DNA of 64,000 bases from Dugong dugon (Eukaryota; Chordata; Mammalia; Sirenia; Dugongidae), in NCBI GenBank assembly GCA_030035585.1, contig CM057468.1, positions 54,990,145 to 55,054,144 of the forward strand, given 5' to 3'. A model generated the notes under the pieces. It was not told where the DNA came from and did not search any database. It saw only the letters and a list, made by a program, of their open reading frames with translations. The position numbers and the translations under genes were made by a program. This document shows positions 9,633-21,537 of this stretch, one piece after another. Numbering within the stretch: the first letter of the stretch is position 1; each line of letters starts with the position of its first letter.

Positions 9633-12390
9633 ACGTATCATAACTGAGGCTACTGAGTGTCTCTCCACTGTGTCAGACCCATATTGCACATCCACTGAAC
9701 ATGCAGAGGTAGCTAAGTTTATGTACCCCTCCAGGACTGGAAGGCTCTGCTTTAAATGACAAACAGACTCCAAACTCTCTCTGCACTTCCTAGACTTCCA
9801 TGTTCCCACAATGCAGCATGAGTACCTGAGGTCATTGATTCCTTGCCTCCTGGACAACCTTGGGGCACCCAGGTTTCCTCCATGCTTTACCACTGCACTC
9901 CAACAATTTAGAAAGGGGATGAATGGAAGAGCTTTTCCTAAACATACTATGGGTATGTAAGTTCTTGGTAATACCTTCTCATCTGTATTGGAATTCCCTA
10001 CCAGTCTCCCAGGATCTCCTGTGATCTTGACGGAGAGATGACTGTAGATCTAGATAACACCCAACAACCTGGCCTTGCATAATCAACTCATTTATATCAT
10101 CCTGGGCCACTTACTTCACAACATTGTCAAAGCTCTAGAAAGGTGAGTTTGCTCTATTCAGGGTAAAGTTTTTAGGAACCCCAAATCCTGTGTAGAAAAT
10201 TCAGGTATATGAGTGACACTATGCTGGAGGGTGGGCTTCAAAAAAAAAAAAAAAAAGTTTAGGTAATTAAAAATTTCTTGGGATTTTTCTAAAGTGGACT
10301 GACCAGTTAACAGGTCCTCCGCAATTATGGCAGCTTTCTAGACCTTGAATCTTCAATTCTGGTGTACTCTGTAGCTTAATGTTCTTTAACATAGGGTTAG
10401 AAGCATCTAGTTTGGCCAAAGGGCCAGAAAAACTCTCATTCCACACATGGGCTTAAAGAAAAAAAATAAACCCAAAGAGAATGATAATTACCCAGTGCAG
10501 GAGAAAGAACTCCATGCCGTTGGAGCAGCAGTTGAGAAGTCTGTCCTGGTTAGGGAGAAGGGATGTAGCATCCAGTGATAGTTCTAACTGAACAAACGTT
10601 TCTACACTGCCAAGTAATTCAGTTAGAGGCAGCATTTGTCTTTTTTTTTTTTTTTAACTTTAAAATTAAACAAATCTCTGGGATGCAGAATTTGTCAAAA
10701 AGCCTTGATACCTGACTCTTTTCATAATGTCCATAAGTGAATCCCTGCCCCAACAAGTCCATCAGCAGATAATCCAACCTGTAGCCTCTGTTCTCAGAGA
10801 GCAGTGGTCTCTGTTCTCAATGCTGTGCTGACCTCCAAGTAGCCAAGGGTCAGCTCTGGAAAGGTCCATTAACACCACATGCACTGTAACACAGGGAATT
10901 GGATTCATCCTCCAGTTGTGCTATGCTGCCTTCAGGAGGGCACAGGTGCATGCTCAGGAGCTCCCTCCCCTTCTCTTACCCATCACAGTCATATCAGAGA
11001 ATCACATGCCTTGGATTCTTCACAAGCACCAAACACACTATATTCTGTGAACAATTAGTCCTCGTATTTCCATTAACAATCTTAGAGATCAGGCTACTGT
11101 CATTATATACCCTGGCTCTCACCTTAGGGCTCTGGAACTAAAACGATTGACCTTTTAAACCAAAACTCAAGATGCCTGAAACTGTGACTCCATTCTTGTT
11201 TTTTTTTTTTTTTTAGTGCCACCATCATCCAGATGAATTCTCTCGGAACTTGGGCCTCATCTACTACTTCTAGAGAGTCCTCTTTTGTACATTCTGGTTC
11301 TCTTGCTTTCAATTCACCACTAAAAATCCAAATCAAATGCACAAAAAGACCATGGAGTAATACTTTGAGAGGTATTCCTTGTAATAAGAAAGAGACCGAC
11401 TAGGCCATTTTTCTGCTAGTAATACAGTTCTACTACAATGAGTTCTGTTTCCAACTAGAACAGCGAGTTCTACAGAATTCTTGCCCACCCTGAAACTTCT
11501 TGTGTTGTTTGTTCTACTACAGTCAATAAATAACTGACATCACTAGGCAAAGCCAGCCTGGCCTCCTAGCAATCTGGAGAGACATTCCCTCCACTTGGCA
11601 CTCCTTAAGGTACTTACGGTCAAACCAGTTCCTGTAGAATCTTGAATTATTTTCTATTAATTATTTTCTTTGTTCATCCTTACAATATCTTAAAACTCAT
11701 TTTGACCATAACTTTCCATCTAGCCTCTTCCCCTACCTAGTACCTGCAACAATTACAGGTGAATTAGATTAAATTTGTGGCCTCCATTGAAATTAGGAAA
11801 GATGCTTGTATTTGGGAAAGTCTTTGTGGTTCAATACCAAGGAAAAAACCCTGGTACCATATGAACTTGCAGGACAGTACTCTCAGCTGTGGCTGCATTT
11901 TACCACTGGTAAATTGGCACATTGTCAAATATCAACCCTTCCTATTCTAAAAGAAAGTTGGGTCCAAAGCCACTGCACAGGTCACATAACAATAAGAAAC
12001 ATTTGGCACATGTCTTCAGACCTGAATTGTTTGTGGTCATCCATCCTACCGTCTTCATTACTGACCCTTCTCTCCACTTCCAAATTCAGTCTCTCCCTTG
12101 GACTTTGGCTGGAATTAGCCCTCGACAGTTACCCTTGTTCTCATTCCTTTTTCTGTACCATTTGGGGAATTTGATTTTTTGCATAATTCCATAGAATAAT
12201 CAAACTGTACCAATAATGATAAAGAACAGCGACGGACACTGTCTTCAACAAATGTAGCAGTATTCTTCAACTAAAAAGCAAGAGTAACAACCAACTACCA
12301 GAGTAAGAGTGATAACACATCTCCAAAACCACTGTTGTAATGACAGCTGGTTCATGAAGTCAGCATGAAAGGTCACTTTTTAAGATTTTA
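9633..12390. other. Mostly unique sequence, no gene recognised
   Basis: Contains A-runs at 10241-10256 and T-runs at 10642-10656 and 11199-11214. Very old repeat remnants may be present between 10.2 and 12.2 kb, but I could not support any. The longest open frame (11806-12174, 122 codons) has no protein-like character and no flanking splice logic. Confidence 0.45.
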
Positions 12391-12434
12391 TATTTACATA
12401 CGTATGTATTACGTATGTATTACGTATGTATATA
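12391..12434. repeat. Palindromic short tandem repeat (tacgtatgtat)n
   Basis: Repeats of attacgtatgt over about 44 bases. The unit contains the self-complementary tacgta, so the tract is both tandem and palindromic. Confidence 0.8.
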
Positions 12435-12851
12435 AATATAGTTTAATATGAACTTTTAGTACTTTTGAATAACATCACCCAAAATAAAAGCATCCTTTAA
12501 TATCATATTAATTGTATAGATCTGATAAGACTACTATAACACTGTAAATTTAACTTAATCATGTTATTCTTATTTTCTAAACTAAGTTGAGAGTCTTTCA
12601 AAATAACTCAAGAAAGGTAATTTCAACACTGCGTCTGCTTAATGTTAGTAATTTCTTAGCAAGCATTAATCCCAGCACTCTTGTGAAAAGGTAGAATTAT
12701 AGTAATTAAATTATAAAATCCCAATAATGACCATTTTGACTTTCATTGTATTTATCTTTGATATGTAAATTATACTAATTAACTTACTGTGAAAGGAGAA
12801 AGAAGGTCACTTTAAGATTGTTTCTGAATTGAAAAAGTCCTTTTAGTCCAT
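12435..12851. other. No recognised feature
   Basis: AT-rich unique-looking DNA with no recognised repeat or exon. Confidence 0.45.
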
Positions 12852-13385
12852 GAAGCCAGTATGTTGTTGTTAGGTGCCATCAAGTCTGTTCGGACTCATA
12901 GCGACCCTATATACAACAGAACAAAAACACTGCCTGGTCCTGTGCCATCCTCTCTATCGTTGTTATGCTTGAGCCTATCCTTGCAGCCACCGGGCCAATC
13001 CATGTCATTGAGGGTCTTCTTTTTTGCTGACTCTATACTTGACCAAGGATGATACCCTTCTCCTCTTCCTGATAACATGTCCAAAGTACTTGAGACAAAG
13101 TCTTGCCATCTTCCCTAGTAAGAAGCATTCTGGCTACACTTCTTCCAACACAGATTTGTTCATTCTTCTGGCAGTGCATGGTATATTCAATATTCTTTGC
13201 CAACACAATTCAAATGCATCCATTTTTCTTCAGTCTTTCTTATTCATTGTCCAGCTTTTGCATGTATATGAGGAGACTGAAAATACCATGGCTTGGGTAA
13301 GGCGCACCTTAGTCCTCAGAGTGACATCTTTGCTTTTCAACACTTTAAAGAGGTCTTTTACAGCAGATTTGCCCAACGCAACGCG

Positions 13386-13899
13386 TCATTTGATTTCTTG
13401 ACTGTTGCTTCCATGGGCATTGATTGTGGGTCCAAGTAAAACGAAATACTTGACAACTTCAATCTTTTCTCCATTTATCATGATGCTGCTTATTGGTCCA
13501 GTTATCAAGATTTTTTTTTTCTTTATGTTGAGGTGAAATCCATATTGAAGGCTGGAGTCTCTGATTGTCATCAGTAAGTGCTTCAAGTCCTCTTCACTTT
13601 CACCAAGCAAAGTTCTGTCATTTGCATATCGCAGGTTGTTAATTAGTCTCCCTATAATTCTGACGCCACATTCTTCTTCATATAGTCCAGCTTCTCAGAC
13701 TATTTGCTCAGCATACAGATAAATACGGTGAAAGGATACAACTCTGATGCACACCTCTCCTAAATTTAAACCACACAGTATCCCTTTGTTTTGTTTGAAC
13801 GACTGCCCCTTGGTCTATGTATGGGTGCCACATGAGCACAACTAAGTGTTCTGGAATTCCAATTATTTGCAATATTATCCATAATTTGTTATGATCCAC
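13386..13899 (-). pseudogene. RTE reverse transcriptase remnant
   Basis: Frames 13899-13708 and 13610-13386 hold RT motifs 'RRGVHQSCILSPYL' and, near the end, IEVVKYFVLLGPTINAHGS, the conserved post-catalytic region of RTE RT. The catalytic YADD motif reads YAND. Broken in several places. Confidence 0.75.
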
Positions 13900-14944
13900 A
13901 CACTAGAATGCCTTTGCATAGTCAATAAAACACAGGTAAACATTATTCTGTTATTCTCTGCTTTCAGCAAAGATCCACCTGACATCAGCAATGATATCCC
14001 TCTTTGCACATCTACTTCTGAATCCAGTTTGAATTTCTGGTAGTTCCCTGTAGATGTACTGCTGCAATCGTTTTTAAATTATCTTCAATAAAATTTTACT
14101 TCTGTGTGATATTAATGACACTGTTCGATAATTTCTGCATTTTGTTGGATCACTTTTCTTTGGAATGGGCACAAATATGGATCTCTTCCAGTCCACTGGC
14201 CAGGTAGCTGTCTTCCAAATTTCTTAGCATAGATCAATGAACACTTCCAGCACTGCATCCATTTACTGGAACATCTCAGTTGGTAGTCCATTAATTCCTG
14301 GAGCCTTGTTTTTTCCAGTGCCTTCAATGCAGCCTGAACTTCTTCCTTCAATACCATCAACTCTTGATCATATGCTACCTCCTGAAATGGCTGAATGTCG
14401 ACCAATTTGTTTGGGTACAGTGACTCTCTGTATTCCTTCCATCTTCTTTTGATGCTTCCTGCCTTCTGTAATATTTCCCCCCCAGAATCCTTCAACATTG
14501 CAACTTGAGGCTTGAATTTTTTCTTCAGTTCTTTCAGTTTGAGAAATGTTGAGTGTGTTCTTCCTTTTTGGTTTTCTATCTCTAGGTCTTTGAACATTTC
14601 ATTATAATACTCTGTCTTCTCGAGCTGCCCTTTCGAATTTTCTGTTCAGCTCTTTTACATTTCTTCCATTTGTTTTAGCTACTTGACGTTCAACAGCAAG
14701 TTTCAGAGTCTCTACTGACATCCATTTTGGCCTTTTCTGTCTTTCCTGTCTTTTTAATGAGCTTTTGCTTTCTTCATGTATGATGTTGTTGATGTCATCC
14801 CACAGCTCATCCGGTCTTTAGTCATTAGTGTTCAGGACATCAAATCTATTCTTGAGATGGTCTCTAAATTCAGGTAAGATATACTCTAGGTCGTACTTTG
14901 GCTCCCGTGGACTTGTTTTCATTTTCTTCGGCTTCAACTTGAAC

Positions 14945-15626
14945 TCACACATGAGCAATTGATAGTTTGTTCCATAGTTGGCCCCTGCCCTTGTTCTGAC
15001 TGACGATATCGAGCTTCTCCATCGTCTCCTTCCACAGATGTAGTTGATTTGATTTGTGTGTGTTCCATCTGGTGAGGTTCATGTGTATAGTCACCATTTG
15101 TGTTGTTGAAAAGGTATTTCCAATGACTGGGTCACTGGTCTTGCAAAATTCTGTCTTGTGATCTCTGTTGTCTTTTTTATCACCTAGGCCATATTTTACA
15201 ACTACTGATCCTTCCTCTTTATTTCCAATTTTCCCACTCCAATTACCAGTAATTATCCGTGCATCTTGTTTGCATGTTTGATCAATTTCAGACTGCAGAA
15301 GTTGGTAAAAATCTTCAATTTTTTCATCTTTGCCATTAGTAATTGGTGCATAAATCTGAATAACAGTTGTATTAACTGGTCTTTCTTGTAGGTATATGGA
15401 TATAATTCCATCACTGACAGAGTTGTACTTCAGGATAGATCTTGAAATGTTCTTTTTGACAATGAATGCAATGACATTCCTCTTTGTCATTCCTGGCATA
15501 GCATACGATATGATTGCCTGATTCAAAATAGCCAATACCAGTCCATTTCAGGTCACTAATGCCTAGGATATCGATCTTCAAGCATTCCATTTCATTTTTG
15601 ACAACTTTCAAATTTCCTAGATTCAT
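14945..15626 (-). pseudogene. RTE endonuclease domain remnant
   Basis: Two overlapping frames (15626-15411 and 15535-14945) together span the apurinic-type endonuclease of the RTE. Visible motifs are ILGISDLKWTGIG, QIYAPITNGKDE and IITGNWSGKIGN, the family form of the last being GDWNAKVGN. The acidic residue changes and the frame change show loss of function. This would nick target DNA during target-primed reverse transcription. Confidence 0.75.
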
Positions 15627-16015
15627 ACCTCTTACATTCCATACTCTGACTATTAATGAATATTTGAAGCGCTATCTTTTCATTTTGAGTTGTGCCATAT
15701 TAGCAAATAAAGGTCTCGAAAGCTTTACTTCATCCACATCATTAAGGTCAACTCTACTTTGAGGAAGCAGCTCTTACCCAGTTGTATTTTAAGTGCCTTC
15801 CAAACTGAGGGGCTTATCTTCTGGCACTATATCAGACAATGTTCCACTGCTATTCATAAGGTTTTCACTGGCCAATTTTTTCAGAAGTAGACCGCCAGGT
15901 CCTTCGTCTTGACTTTTTTAATCTGGAAGCTCCACTGAAGACTGTTCACCATGTGTGACCCTACTGGTATCTGAAATACGATAAACTGACAGACAAGTGG
16001 TGGGAAGCCAGTATG

Positions 16016-16950
16016 ACAGTGTTTTTTATACATATTCACTCACTTATAGATATTAAATATATGCCAGCTGAATAATTTAACCCAATTTGGTTTATTCATG
16101 TCAGTAGAGTGTTCTTTGCTGGGACGTGTTTAAGTTAATAGAGGGAAATAAAAAGTAAAACTAAATTAAGAATATGCATCCACCAGACTCTCACTATAAC
16201 CCTGTTTGCAAGGAGATAGAATGCAGTGAAATATCTATATACATCTTGGAGCCTACCCAAAGGGATTTAGCTGCTAACATAGAAAAGCACCTTGACATGA
16301 GGTAATTCTCCTTATGAGGTAGTCTCTGGTGCTTTGTTTGCTCCTCCATCCCCACTCCATTAATAACTGAATTTCTAGACAAGTCTGACTCTTTTTCAGG
16401 GCCAAGAGCAAAAGTACCAATTGTGGTGGCATACTAAGAATAAGTATTTTAAAGTTACAAACCAGGCTAAGAAACTGTTAAGTAAAATAAATTCTATCAG
16501 CCTATATCTTGATAAACATGCACTCATAATGGCCTAGAAGGATAGGTCTGAATTTAGATTGTCAGCCTCCTTAGCTTTCTGGATGGGAAACTGGTGGTGT
16601 GTAAAGCATTTTCCCTTTAGCCCGTGGTCTGCCCTCTTCTCTCCCCACTCCAGCTCCATCCTGCACTGCAAGGAGCCTGTCACTGACCTGCAGAACACTC
16701 TGTCCTGCATGTTCAAGCTCTGTTTACTTTCCCTGGATCAGCAGACCTTTCCCACTCTCACCTGGGATTTGGCACATGGGTAGCACCGTCTGCCTGCAGG
16801 GGGAAGGCCCTGAAAGTCGGCCTTTGTGTGCAGAAAATTCCGGAGGTGATCTAGAAGAGGGTGACAGACTCTTTATGGCCCAGAGCAGACCCTCCAAAGC
16901 CCAGAGCGGAGGACCCTCTTACCCAGGAAGACGGCCTATTATTCTATTCT
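16016..16950. other. No recognised feature
   Basis: Unique-looking. A moderately GC-rich part (16600-16950) has open frames on both strands (for example 16776-17021), but no splice or homology signal that I recognise. Confidence 0.45.
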
Positions 16951-16954
16951 CGAG

Positions 16955-17210
16955 GTCACTGAGAATGCAGGCCATGGAGTCAAACCACACAGATTTAAAT
17001 TCTGGTTCTACCACTTACTAGCTAAGAGATCTTGAGAAAGTTACACAAGATCTCTTTAAGTGGTTTGCTGAACTGCAAAATGGGAAAAATCACAGTAAAT
17101 AGCTCAGAGAGTTGTGAGCATTAAAGGATATATTTTCATACCATATGTCCATAAGAGTACCTGGCATACAGAAAATACTATGCAAATGTTAACTACTGTT
17201 ATTCTTTTAA
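16955..17210 (+). repeat. MIR SINE
   Basis: Plus-strand MIR with the diagnostic order 'ggttctaccacttactagct', 'cttgagaaagttaca', 'gaactgcaaaatgggaaa', 'gagttgtgagcattaaa' and 'gtacctggcatac'. Nearly the whole consensus can be followed. Confidence 0.85.
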
Positions 17211-17214
17211 CTCC

Positions 17215-17885
17215 AGAACCTAGTATAGCGCCTGTCACAAAGCAGCAGGTGCTGTAAGAAATCTCAATGAGTAGAAGAAGGGATGAAACAGACTACAAAA
17301 CTTTGTCTTTTTATAATTATTTTCAGTATTTAGTTAAAAATTACTATCACTTCTAGTTTCTGTAATCTGAATAGAAATCTATCTTAACATACACACTTAG
17401 GGTAAAGAATTATTTTGGTTAATTGCCTACCAACAATGAAAACGATAGCTGTCACAGAAATTTCTAAAGTAATACAGATTTTACAAGAAGATTAAAGAAA
17501 ACTAAGTCTCTACTTTTTATCTCTGCCAAAGGTTGGCCTACAAGGGCAAGCACCTACTTTCTGAACTGGGAAAGCAGAAATAAGTGTGTTTCATCGTGTT
17601 AAACCTTTTATAGTGGAATCCATTTTTAAAATAAAAATATATTTCCCTAAATTCAAATTCTGGTCAGGATTAGAGTTGAATGGGGCTTATTTGCTTAGCT
17701 GTCCAAAGTGAAACTGTTCACTGCTGTCCTCACCTTATTCATTAAGTCGCTTCAAGTAATTTAATAGAATCTAGTATGTATCAGGCTTTGGAAATACAGA
17801 AACAACAGGCAGTTTCTCCCCTCAGGAGATCACAGGCTGTTGGGGAGACAGCACATAAACATTCCCCAGAGGGCTGGTGGGGCAG
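17215..17885. other. No gene recognised; possible L2 scrap
   Basis: AT-rich. About 17775-17862 (caggctttggaaatacag, ctcaggagatcacaggctg) resembles the common L2-type 3' motif, but only weakly. Confidence 0.35.
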
Positions 17886-17887
17886 GG

Positions 17888-18080
17888 TGCTGTTGGTGGT
17901 ACAAAGGTTAAGCACTGGGCTGCTAACTGAAAGGTTGGTGCTTAGAATCTATCCAGCAGCTCCACAGGAGAAACACCTGGTGATCTGCTCCCATAAAGAT
18001 TTATAGCCTAGGAAATCCTATGGGGCAGTTCTACTCTGTCACATGAGATCACTAGGAGCCTTCGAAGCCACTGGAAGGCA
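17888..18080 (+). repeat. AfroSINE, diverged
   Basis: Plus-strand SINE: head 'gtgctgttggtggtacaaag', body 'ggctgctaactgaaaggtt', then 'ctatggggcagttctactct', and a degraded tail. Older than most copies here. Confidence 0.75.
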
Positions 18081-18757
18081 CCCAAAATAGGGCTAGCGGG
18101 GAGGCGTGCTCTGGGAGGGCTTTGCATGTCAGCCTACGGGCCTAAAGAAAATGGGAACTATGGAAAAGTTCTGAATGAAGAGTTAAAATGTGGACAAAGA
18201 TTTGAAATGACAGGCTGGTTAGGAAGCACATAAAATGAAAAGATAATCTGAGCCTTCTCTACTGCAGTGCATTATATCTTGAAAGAAGGAGATTTCAAGA
18301 ACTCTCTAGGACAAAGAGTCGATGTTAAGAAAATCTCTTACCTAGTATCACCCACGCAGTTATCACCTTGTCACCCCTCCCCTGCCTTATAACTCTTTTC
18401 TACCTAGCCCTAAGTGAGAATGTAATGACCTTGGGTAGCCACGTGTCAGGGCTGACTAAGTCCATTGCCATCTCGATGGCGGCTAAAAACAACAAAAATA
18501 GCAAAGGAGAATAAAATTCCTAGTACCTTATTAACCTGGAAATCCTAATGGAACTCTTTTTTTTCTTGTGCCAGAAGTTAAACTATAGGAGGAGTCCCTG
18601 CGTGGTACAAATGGAAGAAAGGCTGTAGGGATTAGAGGGTTCTGCCACAGTGACTGGATCTTATATGTGACCTACTTCCTTTTCAAAAACTACCTCTTGG
18701 TTACTCTAAATCAGCAGAACAATTACCTGGATTTTATGGGGACTTTTTCTTCAAATG

Positions 18758-18941
18758 GAGTCCCTGGACGGTGCAAGTGGTTAACGTGCTCAGCAGCTAA
18801 CAGAAAGATTAGAGGTGTAAGTCCACCCAGAGGCACCTGGGAAGAAAGGTTTGAAGATCTACTTCCAAAAAATCATCAACTGAATACCCTACGGAGCACA
18901 CACAGGGTAGCCATGAATCAAAATCAACTCCGCAGCAAACT
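18758..18941 (+). repeat. AfroSINE variant subfamily
   Basis: Plus-strand copy with the 'gagtccctggacggtgcaag' head and 'gtgtaagtccacccagaggc' B-box region. This differs from the main AfroSINE body and matches the copy at 28391. A short head-only scrap of the same type (ggagtccctgcgtggtac) lies at about 18589-18616. Confidence 0.75.
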
Positions 18942-19149
18942 ATAGGAAAGATCATGAAATTCCTTAAGTGGACTGTGGAAAGTAAAAGTTGAAGAAGTTT
19001 AATGTTTGAAGTTTAATGAAGGAGCTTAATGAAGTTTAACTTGAAGAATTTAACTTTATCAGGATGATCAGTTCTGATCATCCGTATAAAATAGCAGCCT
19101 GTCCCCTTAGATTAATTTCTTTTTTGGAGGAGACGAATTTGCCCCACTT

Positions 19150-19512
19150 CCTGTTTTTTTTAATTATTATTATTCTTTTCTTTTTGAACATTTTTTTGTG
19201 CTTTAGGTGAAAGTTTATAGAGCAAATTAGTTTCCCAGTCAATAATTTATATACAAATTGTTCCATGATATTGGTTGCAATATCTGCAATGTGTTAGCTC
19301 TCTCACCATTACCAGCCTGGGATTCCCATTTCCATTCATCTAGTTTTCCTGACGCTTCCTGTCTTCTCATCTTTGTTTTGGGGCAGATATTGCCCTTTTG
19401 GTCTCATATAGATGATTGTTCTAAGGAGCGCTTTCCTCATGGGTGTTATTGTTTATGTTACAGGCTGGTCTATTATTTGGGTGAAAGGTGATCTCCACGC
19501 TCCTCACATTAA
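19150..19512 (-). repeat. L1 3' UTR fragment (older afrotherian L1)
   Basis: Follows the same order as the L1 3' UTRs at 34.3 and 57 kb: T/A-rich start, 'gctttaggtgaaagtttata', 'ttggttgcaatatctgc', 'tctagttttcctgacgctt' and 'ctcatgggtgttattg'. It is 5'-truncated and diverged, hence an older insertion. Confidence 0.75.
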
Positions 19513-19570
19513 TTTATGACCCCTCACTCTATTTAATTTCTTCTTTTGATTGCTAACAAATTACATACAT

Positions 19571-19775
19571 ATACACACTTATACATATTTTTACCCAAAT
19601 AACATGTGCCTTCTACATTTGTTTGCCAACTGTACTCTCCTCTGCAAAGTACTTTTGTAAAGAAAAATTTGGCATAGCAGCACTTACAAACAATAACTCG
19701 CAGTGGGAGGGCACAGTTGGCAAACAAATGTAGAAGAAGCACGTTATTTGCGTAAAATACAATAGATATACACAC
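19571..19775. repeat. Long imperfect inverted repeat (hairpin)
   Basis: Left arm about 19571-19640 and right arm about 19706-19775 are reverse complements with a spacer of about 65-80 bases. A perfect 22-bp core pairs 19612-19633 with 19713-19734 (core contains ctacatttgtttgcc). Outside it, cccaaataacatgtgc pairs imperfectly with gcacgttatttgcg, and the arms end in TATA/CACA-rich sequence. Could be a small inverted-repeat DNA transposon (MITE-like) or a local inverted duplication. Confidence 0.75.
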
Positions 19776-20449
19776 ATATGTGCATATATACAGATTTGTT
19801 CTCCTCAATTATAATGTACGTGTCAAGAGAACAGGGACTTTATTTTACTTCCTGCTGCATTCTCATTGCTTAGAACTGAGCCTTTGATCCCTTAGCATCA
19901 AACTGCTGCCTGAAGAAAGTGTAGCAGTATATGCCTTTAGACTAGCATATACTAGAAATCCCACACTCTAAATGACCAATACTGCTAGACATGGCTAATC
20001 ACTAAAAATATTTAACAGCCCAAGGAACGCCTACCTTAGTAAAAATGTGTGTAATAAAAGTAATATGAGTATATGAAACAATGTAGGGCATTAAGTTATA
20101 GAAGAGCTTCAAGTAGCTAGGGATGTGACGAGCCCGTGTTGGTCAATGATCTGACTCATGTACCATGACTTGGTCCCACTGAGTATTTCTGACTAAACTG
20201 ACTGGTTACCAGCTAATTAGCAAGTCAGTCTCTTTCTTTCTTTCTCTCTCATAACCACAAGTCATATACATCTGTAGCACATTGGAAATACTGTGGGAGT
20301 TCCATCCACAATTCCATCCAGGTTACTCCTGTAAAGCCACATGGCTTCTCTGCTCATTCTCACTATGACGTGAAAACATCCATAGTGAGGAGCATTTAAA
20401 GTGTGCTGAGAGTCTCTGGGGATTCAACACAAAGTATGGTTTAACCATG

Positions 20450-20632
20450 CTTCTAATTCACAAATCTGTATCCTTCCCTCTGTGGGAACATCTGTGCTCC
20501 ATAGGGTTTTTGATGGCTGCTTTTTCATAAGCAGATCACCAGGCCTTTCTTCTGAGGCACCTCTGAGTAAATTAAAAAAGCCAACCTTTTGATTAGCAGC
20601 CAAATGCAAACCGTTTATGCCACCCAAGGATA
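20450..20632 (-). repeat. AfroSINE, diverged
   Basis: Reverse-oriented: 'gtgctccatagggtttttga', 'gcagatcaccaggcctttct', and head complement 'gccacccaaggat'. The tail end is degraded. Confidence 0.7.
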
Positions 20633-20640
20633 TTCCATAA

Positions 20641-20729
20641 GATTACAGCTAATGAATCTTGGCTGTACTCTGACACACATGGGGTCACCATGAGTTAGAA
20701 TCAATTCAACAGCAATGGGGTTGGTTTGG
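20641..20729 (+). repeat. AfroSINE 3' fragment, opposite orientation
   Basis: Plus-strand 3' half only ('catggggtcaccatgagtta', 'caacagcaatggggttgg'), directly abutting the minus-strand SINE before it. The two SINE heads or bodies therefore face each other, with no unique DNA between. Confidence 0.75.
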
Positions 20730-20779
20730 TCAACACAGAAATGGTATTTAAGATCGAAGACTACATCAGTTCACCTGAG

Positions 20780-21190
20780 GACTGACTATGCACTGGAAGA
20801 GAAAGTCCAAGGACTGAATCTTGGGCCCCTCCTACATTTGGATGAGGAAGAACCAGCATCAGAGATGAAGAAGGAGATTAGGCCAAGACAGCATGGTGTC
20901 CAGAAAGCTAGAAGAAGTGTTTCAAAGGAGGGAGTGGTCCACAATGTCCATTCACTCACAGACGACAGGACAGGCGAGATGAAGATTAAGAACTGACCAC
21001 CACATTTGGCAATGGGAAGGTCACTATGATCTTAACAAGATCTGTGTGACTGCCAAGGTGATAAAGAAAGCCTGACTGTTATGAGTTCCGAGAGAAGGGG
21101 AAAAGGAGAATTGGAGACAGCAAGTATGAACAACTCTTTCAAGGGCTTTTACTGTTAAGGAGAGTGAGAAATAGAAGATATTATACCACG
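20780..21190 (+). repeat. Ancient mammalian repeat, class unassigned (copy 1)
   Basis: Matches a repeat I recognise from mammalian genomes by the order 'gtgtttcaaaggagggagtg', 'gaactgaccaccacatttgg', 'aggtcactatgatcttaac', 'aggagaattggagacagc' and 'caactctttcaagggctttt'. A second copy of the family lies at 49060-49985. Open-frame content has no meaning here. Confidence 0.55.
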
Positions 21191-21537
21191 TATAGATATT
21201 GATCTAAATGATCCAGTAGAGAAGAGAAAAAACTGATGATGAAATCTTAAGGGATGTTTTAAAGGAACAATCCTTAAAAGTGAAACTTAAAACAAGGTAT
21301 ATCTTCTGTGATTCCATTTGGGATAAAGAAATTAATGTTCGTCTGGGTAAGAAGACTTATTCATATTATTTTTTCTTCTTAATATATATGCATACCAAAA
21401 GGCTGTTACATGTGCATATTTTCAAGAAAAAAATTTTTTTAATGGAACCATGACAGAATGGTTGAAGTTGTATCTTTGCCATTCCTTGCCTCCCTCTCTT
21501 CTGCAATCCTCCATGTGGTCCTAAATTTCTACTTCAC

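Larger units (their letters stand above)
12864..16003 (-). mobile_element. RTE (BovB-like) LINE, near full length, inactive
   Basis: Minus-strand element of about 3.1 kb. The 3' end is at low coordinates (ttgttgttaggtgccatc) and the 5' end is near 15990 (complement of ctgtcagttt). The duplication gaagccagtatg occurs at 12852-12863 and again at 16004-16015. Coding traces in order from the 5' side are: endonuclease N-terminus (about 15626-15411, ILGISDLKWTG, where the family has E before LKWTG); endonuclease C-terminal part (15535-14945); linker (14597-14112); RT 'GVHQSCILSPYL' (about 13740); RT active-site region 'NNLRYAND' (about 13625), where the family has YADD; and RT C-terminus (13610-13386). 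Several frame breaks and these two catalytic substitutions make it dead. Confidence 0.85.

Noticed and set aside
11806-12174. 122-codon plus-strand open frame
   Set aside because: No homologous domain recognised, no repeat or exon context, and an overlapping frame of similar quality (11922-12194). Chance is the simplest reading.
9633-12390. Possible degenerate endogenous retroviral interior
   Set aside because: Some phrases felt familiar, but no end repeats or protein motifs could be supported, so no element is called.
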